Both the position numbers and the translations under genes were made by a program. DNA of 64,000 nt from Rhodoferax sp. U11-2br. Its GTDB lineage: Bacteria; Pseudomonadota; Gammaproteobacteria; Burkholderiales; Burkholderiaceae_C. Position 1 is the stretch's first letter. Each line of letters opens with the position of its first letter. The DNA lies in assembly GCF_018619435.1 (NCBI RefSeq), contig NZ_JAHFZF010000001.1, forward strand, positions 124,001 to 188,000. Reading direction: 5' to 3'. Positions 7,361 to 17,111 of this stretch are shown piece after piece. The notes beneath the pieces were generated by a model. It made no database searches. It was not told where the DNA came from and saw only the letters and a list, made by a program, of their open reading frames with translations.

Positions 7361-8839
7361 ATGAATAGCCCAGACCTGCCCTTCTCAAACATCGTGCTGC
7401 CGCTGGTGCTGGTGGTGGACGACGAGACCCATTCGCTCGACGCCATCCGGCGCAACCTGGAAGAAGATTTTTCGGTGCTGACCGCCACCTCGGCAGAAGA
7501 GGCGCGCAAGCTGCTGGAGCAGCATGAGGTCAGCGTGATTCTGTGTGACCAGCGCATGCCGGGCACGACCGGCGTCAAGTTCCTCGGGCAAGTGCGTGAG
7601 TTGTGGCCCGACACGGTGCGCATCATCATCTCGGGTTACACCGACTCACAGGACATCATTGCCGGCATCAACGAGGCCGGCATTTACCAGTACCTGCCCA
7701 AACCCTGGCTGCCCGAGCACCTGCTGACCACCGTGGGCAACGCGGTCGAGGCCCGTAGCCTGCAGCTGCAAACCCAGCGCCTGAATCTGGAGTTGCGCAC
7801 CAGCGCGCCGGTGCTGCGCCAGCTCAAACAGCTGTCACTGGCCACAGCCCAAGCAGCGTTCGACTTTGACACCATGGTGCGTGCGCCCGGCAGCCCGCTG
7901 GACGCGGTGTGTGACATGGCGGCACGCGTGGCGCGTTATGACCTGGCTGTGCTGGTGACCGGTGAGTCGGGCACCGGCAAGGAGTTGCTGGCCCGCGCCA
8001 TCCATTACGCCAGCCCACGCAGCGAACGTGCTTTTGTCATGGAAAACTGCGCCGCCATGTCTGACACGCTGCTCGAATCCGAGCTGTTTGGCCACAAACG
8101 CGGCTCCTTCACCGGGGCTTTTGAAGACCATGTGGGCCTGTTCCAGCGTGCCGATGGGGGCACGGTGTTTTTGGATGAAATTGGCGACACCTCTCCGGCT
8201 TTCCAGGTGAAGCTGCTGCGGGTGTTGCAAGAGGGTGAGGTACGCCCGGTGGGCGCCAGCCGCCCGGTCGGCATCAATGTGCGGGTGATTGCCGCCACCC
8301 ACCGCGACCTGGAGCAAGACGTGCGCTCCGGGCGCTTCCGTGAAGACCTGTATTACCGCATTGCCAGCATCACCTTGTCGGTGCCGCCGCTACGTGAACG
8401 CAGTGCCGACATCTTGCCGATTGCCCAAGCCTTGCTGTCACGCGCTGGGGTGGAATTGGGCCACCCGAATGTGCGGTTTGCCAAAGATGTACCGGCCAAT
8501 TTGCTGGCGCACCCCTGGCCCGGCAACATCCGCGAGTTAAAAAACGAGATTTATCGCGCTGTGGCCCTGTCGGATGGTGAAACCGTGTCAGCCACTTCAT
8601 TCTCACAACGGGTGCTCTACGGGCAGCCGGGCCAGGCCGCCACCGCGCAGGGCAGCCCGCTGGCGCAAAGTGGCAGCCTGCAGGAACGCCTGGATGCGAT
8701 CGAGGCGGTGATTCTGCGCGAAACCATGTTGCGCCACCGCTGGAACAAAACCCACGCCGCCAAAGAACTGGGCCTGTCACGGGTCGGTTTGCGGCAAAAA
8801 CTGGCGCGTTTTGGCATGGAGGGGCAAACCGATGCGTGA
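7361..8839 (+). CDS. hoxA: HoxA, NtrC-type response regulator of hydrogenase genes
   Basis: HoxA activates sigma-54 hydrogenase promoters. The 492-residue protein has a receiver domain (D20, D21 and phospho-acceptor D63 in ILCDQRMPG), an AAA+ domain with Walker A GESGTGKE from residue 201, GSFTGA at 248-253 and WPGNIRELKNEI, and a C-terminal Fis-type helix-turn-helix (NKTHAAKELGLSRVGLRQKL). The sigma-54 contact loop is GSFTGA rather than the usual GAFTGA. In R. eutropha HoxA is active unphosphorylated and is switched off by HoxJ. The stop overlaps the hoxB start by 8 bases, and the order hoxA-hoxB-hoxC-hoxJ matches R. eutropha. Confidence 0.93.
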   Translation: MNSPDLPFSNIVLPLVLVVDDETHSLDAIRRNLEEDFSVLTATSAEEARKLLEQHEVSVILCDQRMPGTTGVKFLGQVRELWPDTVRIIISGYTDSQDIIAGINEAGIYQYLPKPWLPEHLLTTVGNAVEARSLQLQTQRLNLELRTSAPVLRQLKQLSLATAQAAFDFDTMVRAPGSPLDAVCDMAARVARYDLAVLVTGESGTGKELLARAIHYASPRSERAFVMENCAAMSDTLLESELFGHKRGSFTGAFEDHVGLFQRADGGTVFLDEIGDTSPAFQVKLLRVLQEGEVRPVGASRPVGINVRVIAATHRDLEQDVRSGRFREDLYYRIASITLSVPPLRERSADILPIAQALLSRAGVELGHPNVRFAKDVPANLLAHPWPGNIRELKNEIYRAVALSDGETVSATSFSQRVLYGQPGQAATAQGSPLAQSGSLQERLDAIEAVILRETMLRHRWNKTHAAKELGLSRVGLRQKLARFGMEGQTDA

Positions 8840-9845
8840 ACCTGCTTTTAACGTGTTGTGGCTGCAGTCGGGTGGCTGTGGCGGTTGCAGCATGTCGCTG
8901 TTGTGTGCTGACACGGCGGACTTTCGGGGCCAGCTGCGCCAGGCGGGTATCAACCTGCTGTGGCACCCTTCCCTCTCGCTGGAAACCGGCCAGGAGTTGC
9001 TGGCGGTGTTGGACGACTGTTTGACCGGCAAAATCACTCTGCACGCCCTGTTTGTGGAGGGTTCCATCTTGCGTGGTCCGGAAGGCAGTGGCCGCTTTCA
9101 CCTGATGGCGGGCACCCAGATACCCATGATGACCTGGATACGCCGCCTGAGCGCCGTGGCGCAGCATGTTTTGGCGATTGGCACCTGTGCCGCTTTTGGT
9201 GGCATCACCGCCGCCGGCAGCAACCCCACCGATGCCTGCGGCCTGCAATACGAAGGTGACCAGGCAGGAGGCCTGCTCGGCAGCGACTGGCGCAGCAGCG
9301 CCGGTTTGCCGGTGATCAACGTCGCGGGCTGTCCAACCCATCCAGGCTGGGTGCTGGAGACCCTGGCCGCGCTGGCGGGTCCACACCCGATGCAGGCAGA
9401 GCAGCTCGATGCCTTGGGCCGGCCGCGTTTTTACAGCGACGAGCTGGTGCACCACGGCTGCACCCGCAACGAATACTACGAATACAAAGCCAGCGCCGAA
9501 GCGCCAGGCGACCTGGGCTGCATGATGGAAAACCGGGGCTGCAAAGGCACCCAGGCGCATGCCGACTGCAACATCCGCCTGTGGAACGGTGAAGGCTCTT
9601 GCATACGCGGTGGTTACGCCTGCATCAGCTGCACCGAGCCTGGTTTTGAGGAACCTGGCCACCGGTTTGATCAGACCCCAAAAATCGCGGGCATTCCCAT
9701 CGGCCTGCCCACCGACATGCACAAAGCCTGGTTTGTGGCGCTGGCCTCGCTGTCCAAATCGGCCACGCCCAAACGCGTCAAACTCAACGCCACATCGAGC
9801 CACATCGTGATGGCACCCATGATCAAGAAAACACGCCTGAAATGA
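8832..9845 (+). CDS. hoxB: HoxB/HupU, small subunit of the H2-sensing regulatory hydrogenase
   Basis: The 337-residue protein carries the Fe-S clusters of the regulatory [NiFe]-hydrogenase. The N-terminus MREPAFNVLWLQSGGC has the proximal-cluster Cys16 and Cys19 and no twin-arginine signal peptide, so the enzyme stays in the cytoplasm, as expected for a sensor. Further Cys-rich segments (IGTCAAFGG, VAGCPTHPGW, HHGCTRNEYYEY, NRGCKGTQAHADC, ACISCTEPGF) are the cluster ligands. It overlaps hoxA and hoxC at both ends. With HoxC it binds H2 and signals to HoxJ. Confidence 0.92.
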   Translation: MREPAFNVLWLQSGGCGGCSMSLLCADTADFRGQLRQAGINLLWHPSLSLETGQELLAVLDDCLTGKITLHALFVEGSILRGPEGSGRFHLMAGTQIPMMTWIRRLSAVAQHVLAIGTCAAFGGITAAGSNPTDACGLQYEGDQAGGLLGSDWRSSAGLPVINVAGCPTHPGWVLETLAALAGPHPMQAEQLDALGRPRFYSDELVHHGCTRNEYYEYKASAEAPGDLGCMMENRGCKGTQAHADCNIRLWNGEGSCIRGGYACISCTEPGFEEPGHRFDQTPKIAGIPIGLPTDMHKAWFVALASLSKSATPKRVKLNATSSHIVMAPMIKKTRLK

Positions 9846-11293
9846 CACGTTTGCTGATAGGGCCCTTCAACCGGGTCGAAGGGGATTTGGAAGTCAGTCT
9901 GGAGGTGGCAGACGGCCAGGTCACGCTGGCCCGGGTCAACGCCACCATGTACCGGGGATTCGAGCAAATATTGCAAGGCAAACACCCGCTGGACGCCTTG
10001 GTGTATGTGCCGCGCATCTGCGGCATCTGCTCGGTCACCCAGTCGGTTGCCGCCGCACGGGCATTGGCAGCGACCTGCGGTGTGACACCCCCACCCAACG
10101 GGGTGCTGCTGACCAACCTGATGCTGGCCTGCGAAAACGCGGCCGACCACCTGACGCACTTCTACCTGTTCTTCATGCCCGACTTCACCCGCGAGGTGTA
10201 TGCCGGGCGCACTTGGCATGCGCAGGCGCTGCAACGGTTCTCCACCGTGTCGGGCGAACACGCCCGTGAAGCGCTGGCGGTGCGGCAGCGCTGGCTGCAC
10301 ATCATGGGCACGTTGGGCGGCAAGTGGCCACACACCCAATCCATCGTGCCCGGCGGCTCCACCCGAGGCATCAGCAGCTCCGAGCGTTACCGGCTTGGCG
10401 CACGTGTGGCCGAGATGCGCGGTTTTCTGGAGCGCGTGTTGTATGCGGCCCCGCTGGAAGCGATGATTGCATTGGACAGTGAAGAGGCGCTGGCCCAATG
10501 GCGCGAGCGCGAGCCGCTGCGCGGCGACTTGCGGCTGTTTTTGTCCATCGCGCAAGACCTGGGGTTGGAAACCTTGGGCCGTGGCCCGGATCTGACCATG
10601 AGCTACGGTGCCTTTGCCGAGCACGACGGCGCTTACGCCATGGCTCCCGGCGTGTGGAACGGTGACACCCTGCAAACGGTCAACATCGCAAAAATCACCG
10701 AAGATGCCCGCCACGCCTGGCTGGCTGACAGCGGTGCAGCTCTGCCACCTGCGGTGGGCCTGACACTTCCGAAAATGGACAAACCCGAGGCCTACACCTG
10801 GAACAAAGCCCCTCGCCTGGATGGCCAAGTGCTGGAAACCGGTGCCCTGGCGCGCCAGCTGGCCAACGGCCAGCCACTGATTCGCGCCCTGTGGCAACGC
10901 AGCCGTGGCAATGTTTTGACCCGTGTGCTGGCCAGGTCCCTGGAACTGGCCCAGCTGGTGTTACTGGCCGAGCATTACTTACGCACCTTCGTGCCCGAGG
11001 CCACCTGCTGTGTGGACAGCCACCTGCCCGACCACGCCGATGTTTACGGGTTGTGCGAGGCGGCACGTGGCAGCCTGGGCCATTGGTTATCCATCCGCGA
11101 CGGCCATATTGCCAATTACCAGATCATTGCGCCCACCAGCTGGAACTTTTCACCACGCGACAGTTTAGGCACACCGGGGGCACTGGAGGCCGCACTGGTC
11201 GGTGCGCCGGTGGCCGAGGGGGACAAAACCCCGGTCGCGGTGCAACACATCGTGCGCTCGTTTGACCCTTGTATGGTCTGCACCGTGCATTAA
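9842..11293 (+). CDS. hoxC: HoxC/HupV, large subunit of the regulatory hydrogenase
   Basis: This is the catalytic subunit with the Ni-Fe site. The N-terminal ligand motif RICGICS (Cys60, Cys63) and C-terminal DPCMVCTVH (Cys477, Cys480, His483) are present. The protein stops exactly at the conserved His. Energy-conserving hydrogenases have a C-terminal peptide after this His that an endopeptidase removes; sensor hydrogenases lack it, so this gene is of the sensor type. Length 483 is normal. Its start overlaps the hoxB stop by 4 bases (ATGA), and hoxJ begins 14 bases after its stop. Confidence 0.93.
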   Translation: MTRLLIGPFNRVEGDLEVSLEVADGQVTLARVNATMYRGFEQILQGKHPLDALVYVPRICGICSVTQSVAAARALAATCGVTPPPNGVLLTNLMLACENAADHLTHFYLFFMPDFTREVYAGRTWHAQALQRFSTVSGEHAREALAVRQRWLHIMGTLGGKWPHTQSIVPGGSTRGISSSERYRLGARVAEMRGFLERVLYAAPLEAMIALDSEEALAQWREREPLRGDLRLFLSIAQDLGLETLGRGPDLTMSYGAFAEHDGAYAMAPGVWNGDTLQTVNIAKITEDARHAWLADSGAALPPAVGLTLPKMDKPEAYTWNKAPRLDGQVLETGALARQLANGQPLIRALWQRSRGNVLTRVLARSLELAQLVLLAEHYLRTFVPEATCCVDSHLPDHADVYGLCEAARGSLGHWLSIRDGHIANYQIIAPTSWNFSPRDSLGTPGALEAALVGAPVAEGDKTPVAVQHIVRSFDPCMVCTVH

Positions 11294-11307
11294 CCAGGCA
11301 AAAAAGT

Positions 11308-12678
11308 ATGGACCTGCCGCGGCCAGACCTCAGCGCCACACAGCCCCCGCAGGAAGGGCTGGACGAAGGCGCCTGGCTGGACGTGATCCAGAAGATGGAC
11401 GAGGTCTATTCGCGCCTGCTGGCCGACGAGGTGGCGCTGGAGCAAAAAAACGCCCAGCTCGAAGCGTCACAACAACTGGTTTTCAGCTTGCTGTCGTCGA
11501 TGTCGGACGTGCTGGTGGCGGCTGACGCAAACGGCTTGATCGAACAAACCAACCAGGCCCTGTGTGACCTGGTGGGCAACACCGACGAAGCCCTGATGGG
11601 CCAACCCATGCACAGCCTGTTGGACAACAGCCAGGGTGCCGACGTGCTGCAAGACATGATGCAGCGCACACCCCATTTGCGCCACGGTGACACGGTGGAG
11701 CTTTTGCTGCGCGACAAGGCGGGCCAGGCGGTGCCGGTGGATTTCACCGTGACACCGCGTTTTGATGGCCGACGGCGCTGCGTGGGTTATGTGTTTGTCG
11801 GGCGGCCGATGGCCGAGATCAAGCGCGCCTATCACCAATTACACGAGGCCCACGAAGCGCTCAAACTCACCCAGCAGCAACTGTTGCATGCCGAAAAAAT
11901 GTCGTCGCTGGGCCGCCTGGTGGCGGGTGTGGCGCATGAACTCAACAACCCGATCAGCTTTGTGCTGGGCAATGTGCATGTGCTCAACCGCTACACCACC
12001 CGGCTGCGCCAGTATCTGGACGCCTTACATGCCGAAGCCGCCTTCAGCAACAACCCGGACCTGGCCGCCCTGGCGCAAAAGCTGCGCATCGAACATATCC
12101 TGCAAGACCTGCCTTCCTTGATGGACGGCACCATCGAGGGCGCCCAACGCACCGCGAGCATTGTGGACGGTCTTAAACGCTTCTCGGTGCTCGACGGTGA
12201 GGAACGTGAAGTGGTCGTCGTGGACAGTGTGGTGGCGCGCGCCATCCACTGGGTACGTACCGGCATGAAGCTGGACTTTGAGGTGACGTTTCAGGACTGC
12301 GCGGGCTGCACCGTCATGGGCAACGCCGGGCAGTTGTTGCAGGTGCTGATGAACCTGATCCAGAATGCCTACGACGCCGCGTCCAGCCCAAGCGGCCCGG
12401 CACCCAAACTGGCCATCTGTACCAGCCGCGAGGACGACTGGGTGGTGATCTCGTTACACGACAACGGCCCGGGCATTGAGCCCCAGGTTTTGTCCCGGAT
12501 TTTTGAGCCTTTTTTCACCACCAAACCAGTCGGCAAAGGCACCGGCCTGGGATTGTCCATCGGCTACGGCATTGTCAAGCGCCATGGTGGCAGCCTGAGC
12601 GCCCACAACCACCCGCAGGGCGGTGCGGAGTTTTTGCTGCGCTTGCCAACCACAGCGCCATCAGCGTCGCCCATTTGA
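11308..12678 (+). CDS. hoxJ: HoxJ, histidine kinase of the H2-sensing system
   Basis: The 456-residue soluble kinase has an N-terminal coiled segment, a PAS domain (about 60-170; VLVAADANGLIEQTNQALC), a dimerisation domain with His210 in GVAHELNNP, and an ATPase domain with LIQNAYDA, DNGPGIE and GTGLGLSIGYGIV. In R. eutropha HoxJ forms a complex with HoxBC through its PAS input domain and acts on HoxA. I chose the ATG at 11308 because the earlier in-frame codons lie inside hoxC. No membrane span is visible. It ends the hydrogenase locus; the kdp region follows on the same strand. Confidence 0.9.
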   Translation: MDLPRPDLSATQPPQEGLDEGAWLDVIQKMDEVYSRLLADEVALEQKNAQLEASQQLVFSLLSSMSDVLVAADANGLIEQTNQALCDLVGNTDEALMGQPMHSLLDNSQGADVLQDMMQRTPHLRHGDTVELLLRDKAGQAVPVDFTVTPRFDGRRRCVGYVFVGRPMAEIKRAYHQLHEAHEALKLTQQQLLHAEKMSSLGRLVAGVAHELNNPISFVLGNVHVLNRYTTRLRQYLDALHAEAAFSNNPDLAALAQKLRIEHILQDLPSLMDGTIEGAQRTASIVDGLKRFSVLDGEEREVVVVDSVVARAIHWVRTGMKLDFEVTFQDCAGCTVMGNAGQLLQVLMNLIQNAYDAASSPSGPAPKLAICTSREDDWVVISLHDNGPGIEPQVLSRIFEPFFTTKPVGKGTGLGLSIGYGIVKRHGGSLSAHNHPQGGAEFLLRLPTTAPSASPI

Positions 12679-12893
12679 CGCTCACGCAGGCTTGTGCCTC
12701 GGCACTGCAACGCCAGCTGGCCTGAACAAGACGGCAAGGCCAGACCTCTGAGGCCCAGCGCGTGAAAGCTTGGGTATTGGTGCCCCACCCGTCACATTTT
12801 TACAGTTTTTTTACAGCACCATCCACCCTTTCTTCCCCGTTTTTACGTCCCCAAAAATAAGCTCCTCCCATCGTTTTTGATAGGAGAAAGTGC
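12679..12893. other. Intergenic region between hoxJ and the kdp operon
   Basis: About 215 bases hold the kdp control region. The T-rich KdpE-type site is at 12794-12820. Just before the first ATG, CTCCT (12862-12866) can pair with AGGAG (12882-12886) and ATC (12870-12872) with GAT (12879-12881), a weak hairpin that would cover the ribosome site. No hoxJ terminator is evident. Confidence 0.5.
12794..12820 (+). promoter_or_regulatory. KdpE-type operator upstream of kdp
   Basis: The site reads CATTTTTACAG directly followed by TTTTTTTACAGCACC, two T-rich TTTTTACAG units. It closely resembles the E. coli kdp operator as I remember it (CATTTTTATAC then TTTTTTTACACC). It lies 74-100 bases upstream of the first small ORF, and kdpD and kdpE are in the same locus. 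Confidence 0.65.
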
Positions 12894-13001
12894 ATGGATG
12901 TGGTGTTTCTGGCCGGTGTGGCCTTGTTGTGGGCTGTGACCGCCCTGCTCGTTAAAGGTTTTGAGCGCCTGGGTCAGGCTGGCAAGGGGCAGCCAGCATG
13001 A
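12894..13001 (+). CDS. Small single-span membrane ORF preceding kdpF
   Basis: A 35-residue ORF starts at an ATG with AGGAG 7 bases upstream (12882-12886). It starts MDVVFLAGVALLWAV, continues as one hydrophobic helix followed by KGFERLGQ, and ends in a short polar tail. Its stop overlaps the kdpF start (ATGA), a sign of coupled translation. KdpF itself is the next ORF, so this would be an additional small subunit or a translation leader. I recall similar unannotated ORFs ending in CERL/CDRL before kdpF in other Proteobacteria, but cannot check that here. Confidence 0.6.
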   Translation: MDVVFLAGVALLWAVTALLVKGFERLGQAGKGQPA

Positions 13002-13096
13002 TCAGCCTGCCCACCCTCTATGGCGCGGCAGGCTTGTGTGTGGCTTTGCTGCTGGTGTATCTGGTTTACGCGCTGCTGTGCGCTGAGGAGTTTTGA
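12998..13096 (+). CDS. kdpF: KdpF, small subunit of the K+-transporting ATPase
   Basis: The 32-residue protein begins [14 protein letters not shown], forms one membrane helix and ends [12 protein letters not shown], the classic KdpF pattern (helix followed by YALL.AE.F). KdpF stabilises the KdpABC complex. It overlaps the preceding small ORF by 4 bases, and its TGA shares a base with the kdpA ATG. Confidence 0.9.
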   Translation: MISLPTLYGAAGLCVALLLVYLVYALLCAEEF

Positions 13097-14895
13097 TGGG
13101 CCCATCTGCCTGGGGCCTGTTGGCTCTTTTTCTTGGGGTGTTGCTGGCTGCGGCTTGGCCTTTAGGTGTCTGGCTAGCGCGTATCGCTTCTGGCCAGTTG
13201 CCCAACTGGATGCACCGGGTCGAGGCGCCGCTGTACCGCTGGGCTGGCACCGAGGCTGATCGCAGCATGGGTTGGGCGCAATACGCCCTGGCTGTGTTGG
13301 TATTTAATGCATTCGGTGTGTTGGCCGTCTACCTGTTGCAGCGCGGACAAGCTTTGTTGCCACTGAATCCAGCGGGCATGACGGCCGTGTCGCCGGACTC
13401 GGCTTTCAATACCGCCATCAGTTTTGTCACCAACACCAACTGGCAAGGTTATGGTGGTGAGTCCACGATGAGTTACCTGACCCAGATGCTGGCCTTGGCG
13501 GTGCAGAACTTCTTGTCTGCCGCCACCGGCATTGCCGTGGTGTTTGCACTGATCAGGGGCTTTGCTGCCCGCGCCACCGGGGTGATTGGCAACTTCTGGG
13601 TGGATATCACCCGCATCACGGCCTGGGTGTTGTTGCCAGTGTCGCTGGTGTTGGCTCTGGCTCTGGTGAGCCAGGGTGTGGTGCAGAACTTTGACACTTA
13701 CAAGGATGTCACCACGCTTGAGGTCAACACCTTCCAGCAAGCCAAGCTGGGCACGGACGGCCAAGCCCTGAAGGATGACAAGGGCCAGCCGGTGATGGAA
13801 GACGCCCAAACCACCACCCAAACCCTGGCCATGGGGCCAGTCGCCTCGCAGGAAGCCATCAAGATGCTGGGCACCAATGGCGGGGGCTTCTTCAACGCCA
13901 ACTCGGCCCACCCGTATGAAAACCCGACGGGCCTGAGCAACCTGCTGGAAATGCTGGCCATTTTCCTGATTCCGGCCGCGCTGTGTTTTGCGTTCGGACG
14001 AGAGGTGGGTGACCGTCGCCAAGGCTGGGCTGTTCTCGCGGCGATGACGGTGCTGTTTGTGGTGGCGGTGATCGCCATCACACCGGCCGAGCAGGCAGGT
14101 AACCCGCTGCTGTCGACCTTGGGCGTGGACCAAACCAGTAGCCTGTTGCAGGCCGGTGGCAACATGGAAGGCAAGGAAACCCGTTTTGGCATCAATGCCT
14201 CCACCCTGTTTGCCGTCATCACCACGGCCGCCTCCTGTGGAGCGGTAAATGCCATGCACGATTCGTTCACCCCACTGGGCGGGATGGTGCCGATGGTGCT
14301 GATGCAGCTCGGTGAGGTGGTGTTTGGCGGGGTGGGTAGCGGGCTCTACGGCATGCTGGTGTTTGCCATCCTGGCGGTGTTCATCGCGGGCCTGATGATT
14401 GGGCGCACCCCCGAATACCTGGGCAAAAAAATCGAGGTGCATGAGATGAAACTCACCTCGATCACGATCCTGGTGACACCGATCCTGGTGCTGGCAGGTA
14501 CCGCCATTGCACTCATGGCAGGCGCTGGCACGGCGGGCATTGCCAATCCGGGTCCGCATGGTTTTTCAGAAGTGTTGTACGCCCTGAGCTCGGCGGCCAA
14601 CAACAACGGCAGCGCGTTTGCCGGCCTGTCCGCCAACACACCGTTCTATAACACGCTGCTTGGCATTGCCATGTGGCTGGGCCGATTTGGTGTGATCGTG
14701 CCGGTGCTGGCGATAGCCGGCGCGCTGGCGGCCAAAAAGCGGCTGCCGGTGACAGCGGGCACGATGCCAACCCACGGCCCGCTGTTTGTCTTCCTGCTGA
14801 TCGGCACGGTGTTGCTGGTGGGGTTGTTGAACTACGTGCCCGCACTGGCGCTGGGGCCGGTGGTTGAGCACCTGATGTTGTGGCCAGCGGCATGA
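13096..14895 (+). CDS. kdpA: KdpA, K+-channel-like subunit of the Kdp ATPase
   Basis: KdpA is the membrane subunit that binds and conducts K+. The 599-residue protein has many hydrophobic spans and selectivity-filter-like loops, including [13 protein letters not shown] (about residues 115-127) and [19 protein letters not shown] (about 259-277). I chose the ATG at 13096, with GAGGAG 5 bases upstream, over the TTG at 13093. kdpB begins 31 bases later. Confidence 0.96.
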   Translation: MGPSAWGLLALFLGVLLAAAWPLGVWLARIASGQLPNWMHRVEAPLYRWAGTEADRSMGWAQYALAVLVFNAFGVLAVYLLQRGQALLPLNPAGMTAVSPDSAFNTAISFVTNTNWQGYGGESTMSYLTQMLALAVQNFLSAATGIAVVFALIRGFAARATGVIGNFWVDITRITAWVLLPVSLVLALALVSQGVVQNFDTYKDVTTLEVNTFQQAKLGTDGQALKDDKGQPVMEDAQTTTQTLAMGPVASQEAIKMLGTNGGGFFNANSAHPYENPTGLSNLLEMLAIFLIPAALCFAFGREVGDRRQGWAVLAAMTVLFVVAVIAITPAEQAGNPLLSTLGVDQTSSLLQAGGNMEGKETRFGINASTLFAVITTAASCGAVNAMHDSFTPLGGMVPMVLMQLGEVVFGGVGSGLYGMLVFAILAVFIAGLMIGRTPEYLGKKIEVHEMKLTSITILVTPILVLAGTAIALMAGAGTAGIANPGPHGFSEVLYALSSAANNNGSAFAGLSANTPFYNTLLGIAMWLGRFGVIVPVLAIAGALAAKKRLPVTAGTMPTHGPLFVFLLIGTVLLVGLLNYVPALALGPVVEHLMLWPAA

Positions 14896-14926
14896 AACCC
14901 ATCTACCCAAATTGCGAGTCATTTTT

Positions 14927-16984
14927 ATGAAAACAACAACTCTGAACTTGTGGGATGCAGCTTTGCTCAAGCCTGCGGTTCTGGCCTCTTTCACCAAGCT
15001 CAGCCCGCGTGTGCAGTGGCGCAACCCGGTGATGTTTGTGGTTTACCTGGGCAGCATCGTGACCACCCTGTTAGGGCTGCAGGCAGAACAAGGCGCGGGC
15101 TTTATCCTGGCCATTTCGGCCTGGTTGTGGTTCACCGTGTTATTTGCCAACTTTGCCGAAAGCCTGGCCGAAGGCCGCAGCAAGGCGCAAGCCGCCTCCC
15201 TGCGTGGCCTCAAAACCAGCACCTGGGCCAAGAAGCTGAAGGAACCGGCACACGGTTCGACCTGGCTGCCTGAGCAAGCGGAAAACCTGCGCAAAGGTGA
15301 CGTGGTGCTGGTCGACACCGGCGAGATGATCCCGCTGGACGGCGAAGTGGTCCAAGGTGTCGCCACGGTGGATGAGAGTGCCATCACCGGTGAATCGGCA
15401 CCGGTGGTGCGGGAGTCGGGTGGCGATTTTGGCTCGGTCACCGGCGGTACCCGGGTGCTGTCAGACTGGTTGGTGGTGCGTATCACCGTCAACCCGGGCG
15501 AGTCGTTCCTGGATCGCATGATCAGCATGGTCGAAGGCGCCAAGCGCCAGAAAACACCCAATGAAATTGCCCTCACCATTTTGCTGGTGGCGCTGACGAT
15601 CGTGTTTCTGGTGGTCACCGTCACGCTGCTGCCGTTCTCCATCTTCAGTGTGGGTGCAGTGGGCTCTGGCACGGTGGTCAGCATCACCGCGTTGATCGCT
15701 TTGCTGGTGTGCCTGATCCCGACCACGATTGGTGGCCTGTTGTCCGCCGTGGGCGTGGCAGGCATGAGCCGCATGATGCAGGCCAATGTGATCGCCACCT
15801 CTGGCCGGGCGGTCGAGGCTGCCGGGGATGTGGATGTGCTGTTGCTGGACAAAACCGGCACCATCACCCATGGCAACCGCCAAGCCTCCAGCTTTCTGCC
15901 CGCACCAGGCGTGTCTGAGGTGCAACTGGCCAACTGTGCGACGCAGTCGTCCATGGCCGACGAAACCCCCGAGGGGCGCAGCATTGTGGTGCTGGCCCAG
16001 CGTCTGGGCGCCAGCGAGCCTTTGACCGGTGAGGTGCTGGAAGTGCCGTTCACTGCGCAAACCCGCATGAGCGGCATGGATGCCAAACAACCCGACGGCA
16101 GCACACGCCAGCTGCGCAAAGGGGCGGTGGATGCCATTCGCAAACATGTGGAATCCCTGGGCGGCAGGGTGCCTGCCGAAGTGTTACGCGCCTCGGACGA
16201 GGTGTCACGGCGCGGCAGCACACCGCTGGCGGTGGCTGATGGCCAGCAGGTGCTGGGCATTGTGGAACTCAAAGACATTGTCAAAAGTGGCATCAAGGAG
16301 CGTTTTGGCGAGTTGCGCCGCATGGGCATCACCACCGTGATGATCACCGGCGACAACAAACTCACGGCGGCAGCCATTGCGGCTGAGGCCGGTGTTGACG
16401 ACTTTCTGGCCGAAGCCACGCCGGAAGACAAACTCAAGCTGATTCGCCAATACCAAGCCGAAGGTCGCCTGGTGGCGATGACCGGTGACGGCACCAACGA
16501 CGCCCCGGCGCTGGCTCAAGCCGATGTGGCGGTGGCCATGAACAGCGGCACGCAAGCGGCCAAGGAAGCCGGCAACATGGTGGACCTGGACTCCAACCCG
16601 ACCAAGCTGCTGGAGATTGTGGAGACCGGCAAGGCCTTGCTGATGACACGCGGCTCACTCACCACCTTCTCGATTGCCAACGACGTGGCCAAGTACTTTG
16701 CCATCATCCCGGCGATTTTTGTGTCGACCTACCCGCAGCTTGGCGCACTCAATGTGATGCAGCTGGGCAGCCCGAATTCGGCCATTTTGTCAGCGGTGAT
16801 TTTTAACGCCTTGATCATCATGTTTCTGATCCCGCTGGCCCTCAAAGGGGTGGCTTACCGCCCGGTGGGTGCGGCGGCGCTGCTGCGTCGCAACATGGCG
16901 ATCTACGGCTTGGGTGGCTTGGTGGTGCCTTTTGTTGGCATCAAACTCATTGACATGTTATTGGTGGGCCTGCACATGGCCTAG
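14927..16984 (+). CDS. kdpB: KdpB, catalytic P-type ATPase subunit
   Basis: KdpB hydrolyses ATP to drive K+ uptake. The 685-residue protein contains the phosphorylation motif DKTGT with Asp308, TGES in the actuator domain (AITGESAPV), the hinge motif [17 protein letters not shown] and several membrane spans. ATG at 14927 is preferred over 14912 because it gives the family N-terminus. A gap of 127 bases with a dispersed hairpin element separates it from kdpC, unusual for this tightly packed operon. Confidence 0.96.
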   Translation: MKTTTLNLWDAALLKPAVLASFTKLSPRVQWRNPVMFVVYLGSIVTTLLGLQAEQGAGFILAISAWLWFTVLFANFAESLAEGRSKAQAASLRGLKTSTWAKKLKEPAHGSTWLPEQAENLRKGDVVLVDTGEMIPLDGEVVQGVATVDESAITGESAPVVRESGGDFGSVTGGTRVLSDWLVVRITVNPGESFLDRMISMVEGAKRQKTPNEIALTILLVALTIVFLVVTVTLLPFSIFSVGAVGSGTVVSITALIALLVCLIPTTIGGLLSAVGVAGMSRMMQANVIATSGRAVEAAGDVDVLLLDKTGTITHGNRQASSFLPAPGVSEVQLANCATQSSMADETPEGRSIVVLAQRLGASEPLTGEVLEVPFTAQTRMSGMDAKQPDGSTRQLRKGAVDAIRKHVESLGGRVPAEVLRASDEVSRRGSTPLAVADGQQVLGIVELKDIVKSGIKERFGELRRMGITTVMITGDNKLTAAAIAAEAGVDDFLAEATPEDKLKLIRQYQAEGRLVAMTGDGTNDAPALAQADVAVAMNSGTQAAKEAGNMVDLDSNPTKLLEIVETGKALLMTRGSLTTFSIANDVAKYFAIIPAIFVSTYPQLGALNVMQLGSPNSAILSAVIFNALIIMFLIPLALKGVAYRPVGAAALLRRNMAIYGLGGLVVPFVGIKLIDMLLVGLHMA

Positions 16985-17013
16985 TTCTTCGCCACCGATT
17001 TAACACTATTCAA

Positions 17014-17059
17014 AGAATAGCTATCTGTCCTTTATATATAAGGGCTAGATGCCAATTTG
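17014..17059 (+). repeat. Dispersed hairpin element, copy 2 (between kdpB and kdpC)
   Basis: Sequence runs AATAGCTATCTG, then CCTTTATATATAAGGG (near-perfect hairpin), then CTAGATGCCAATTTG. It lies inside the kdp operon, so the hairpin could alter the kdpB:kdpC ratio by attenuation or mRNA processing. Confidence 0.75.
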
Positions 17060-17111
17060 TTCACAGATTCAGCCACCCTGCCCTGCCAAGACACAATTCA
17101 CAGGAACATCC

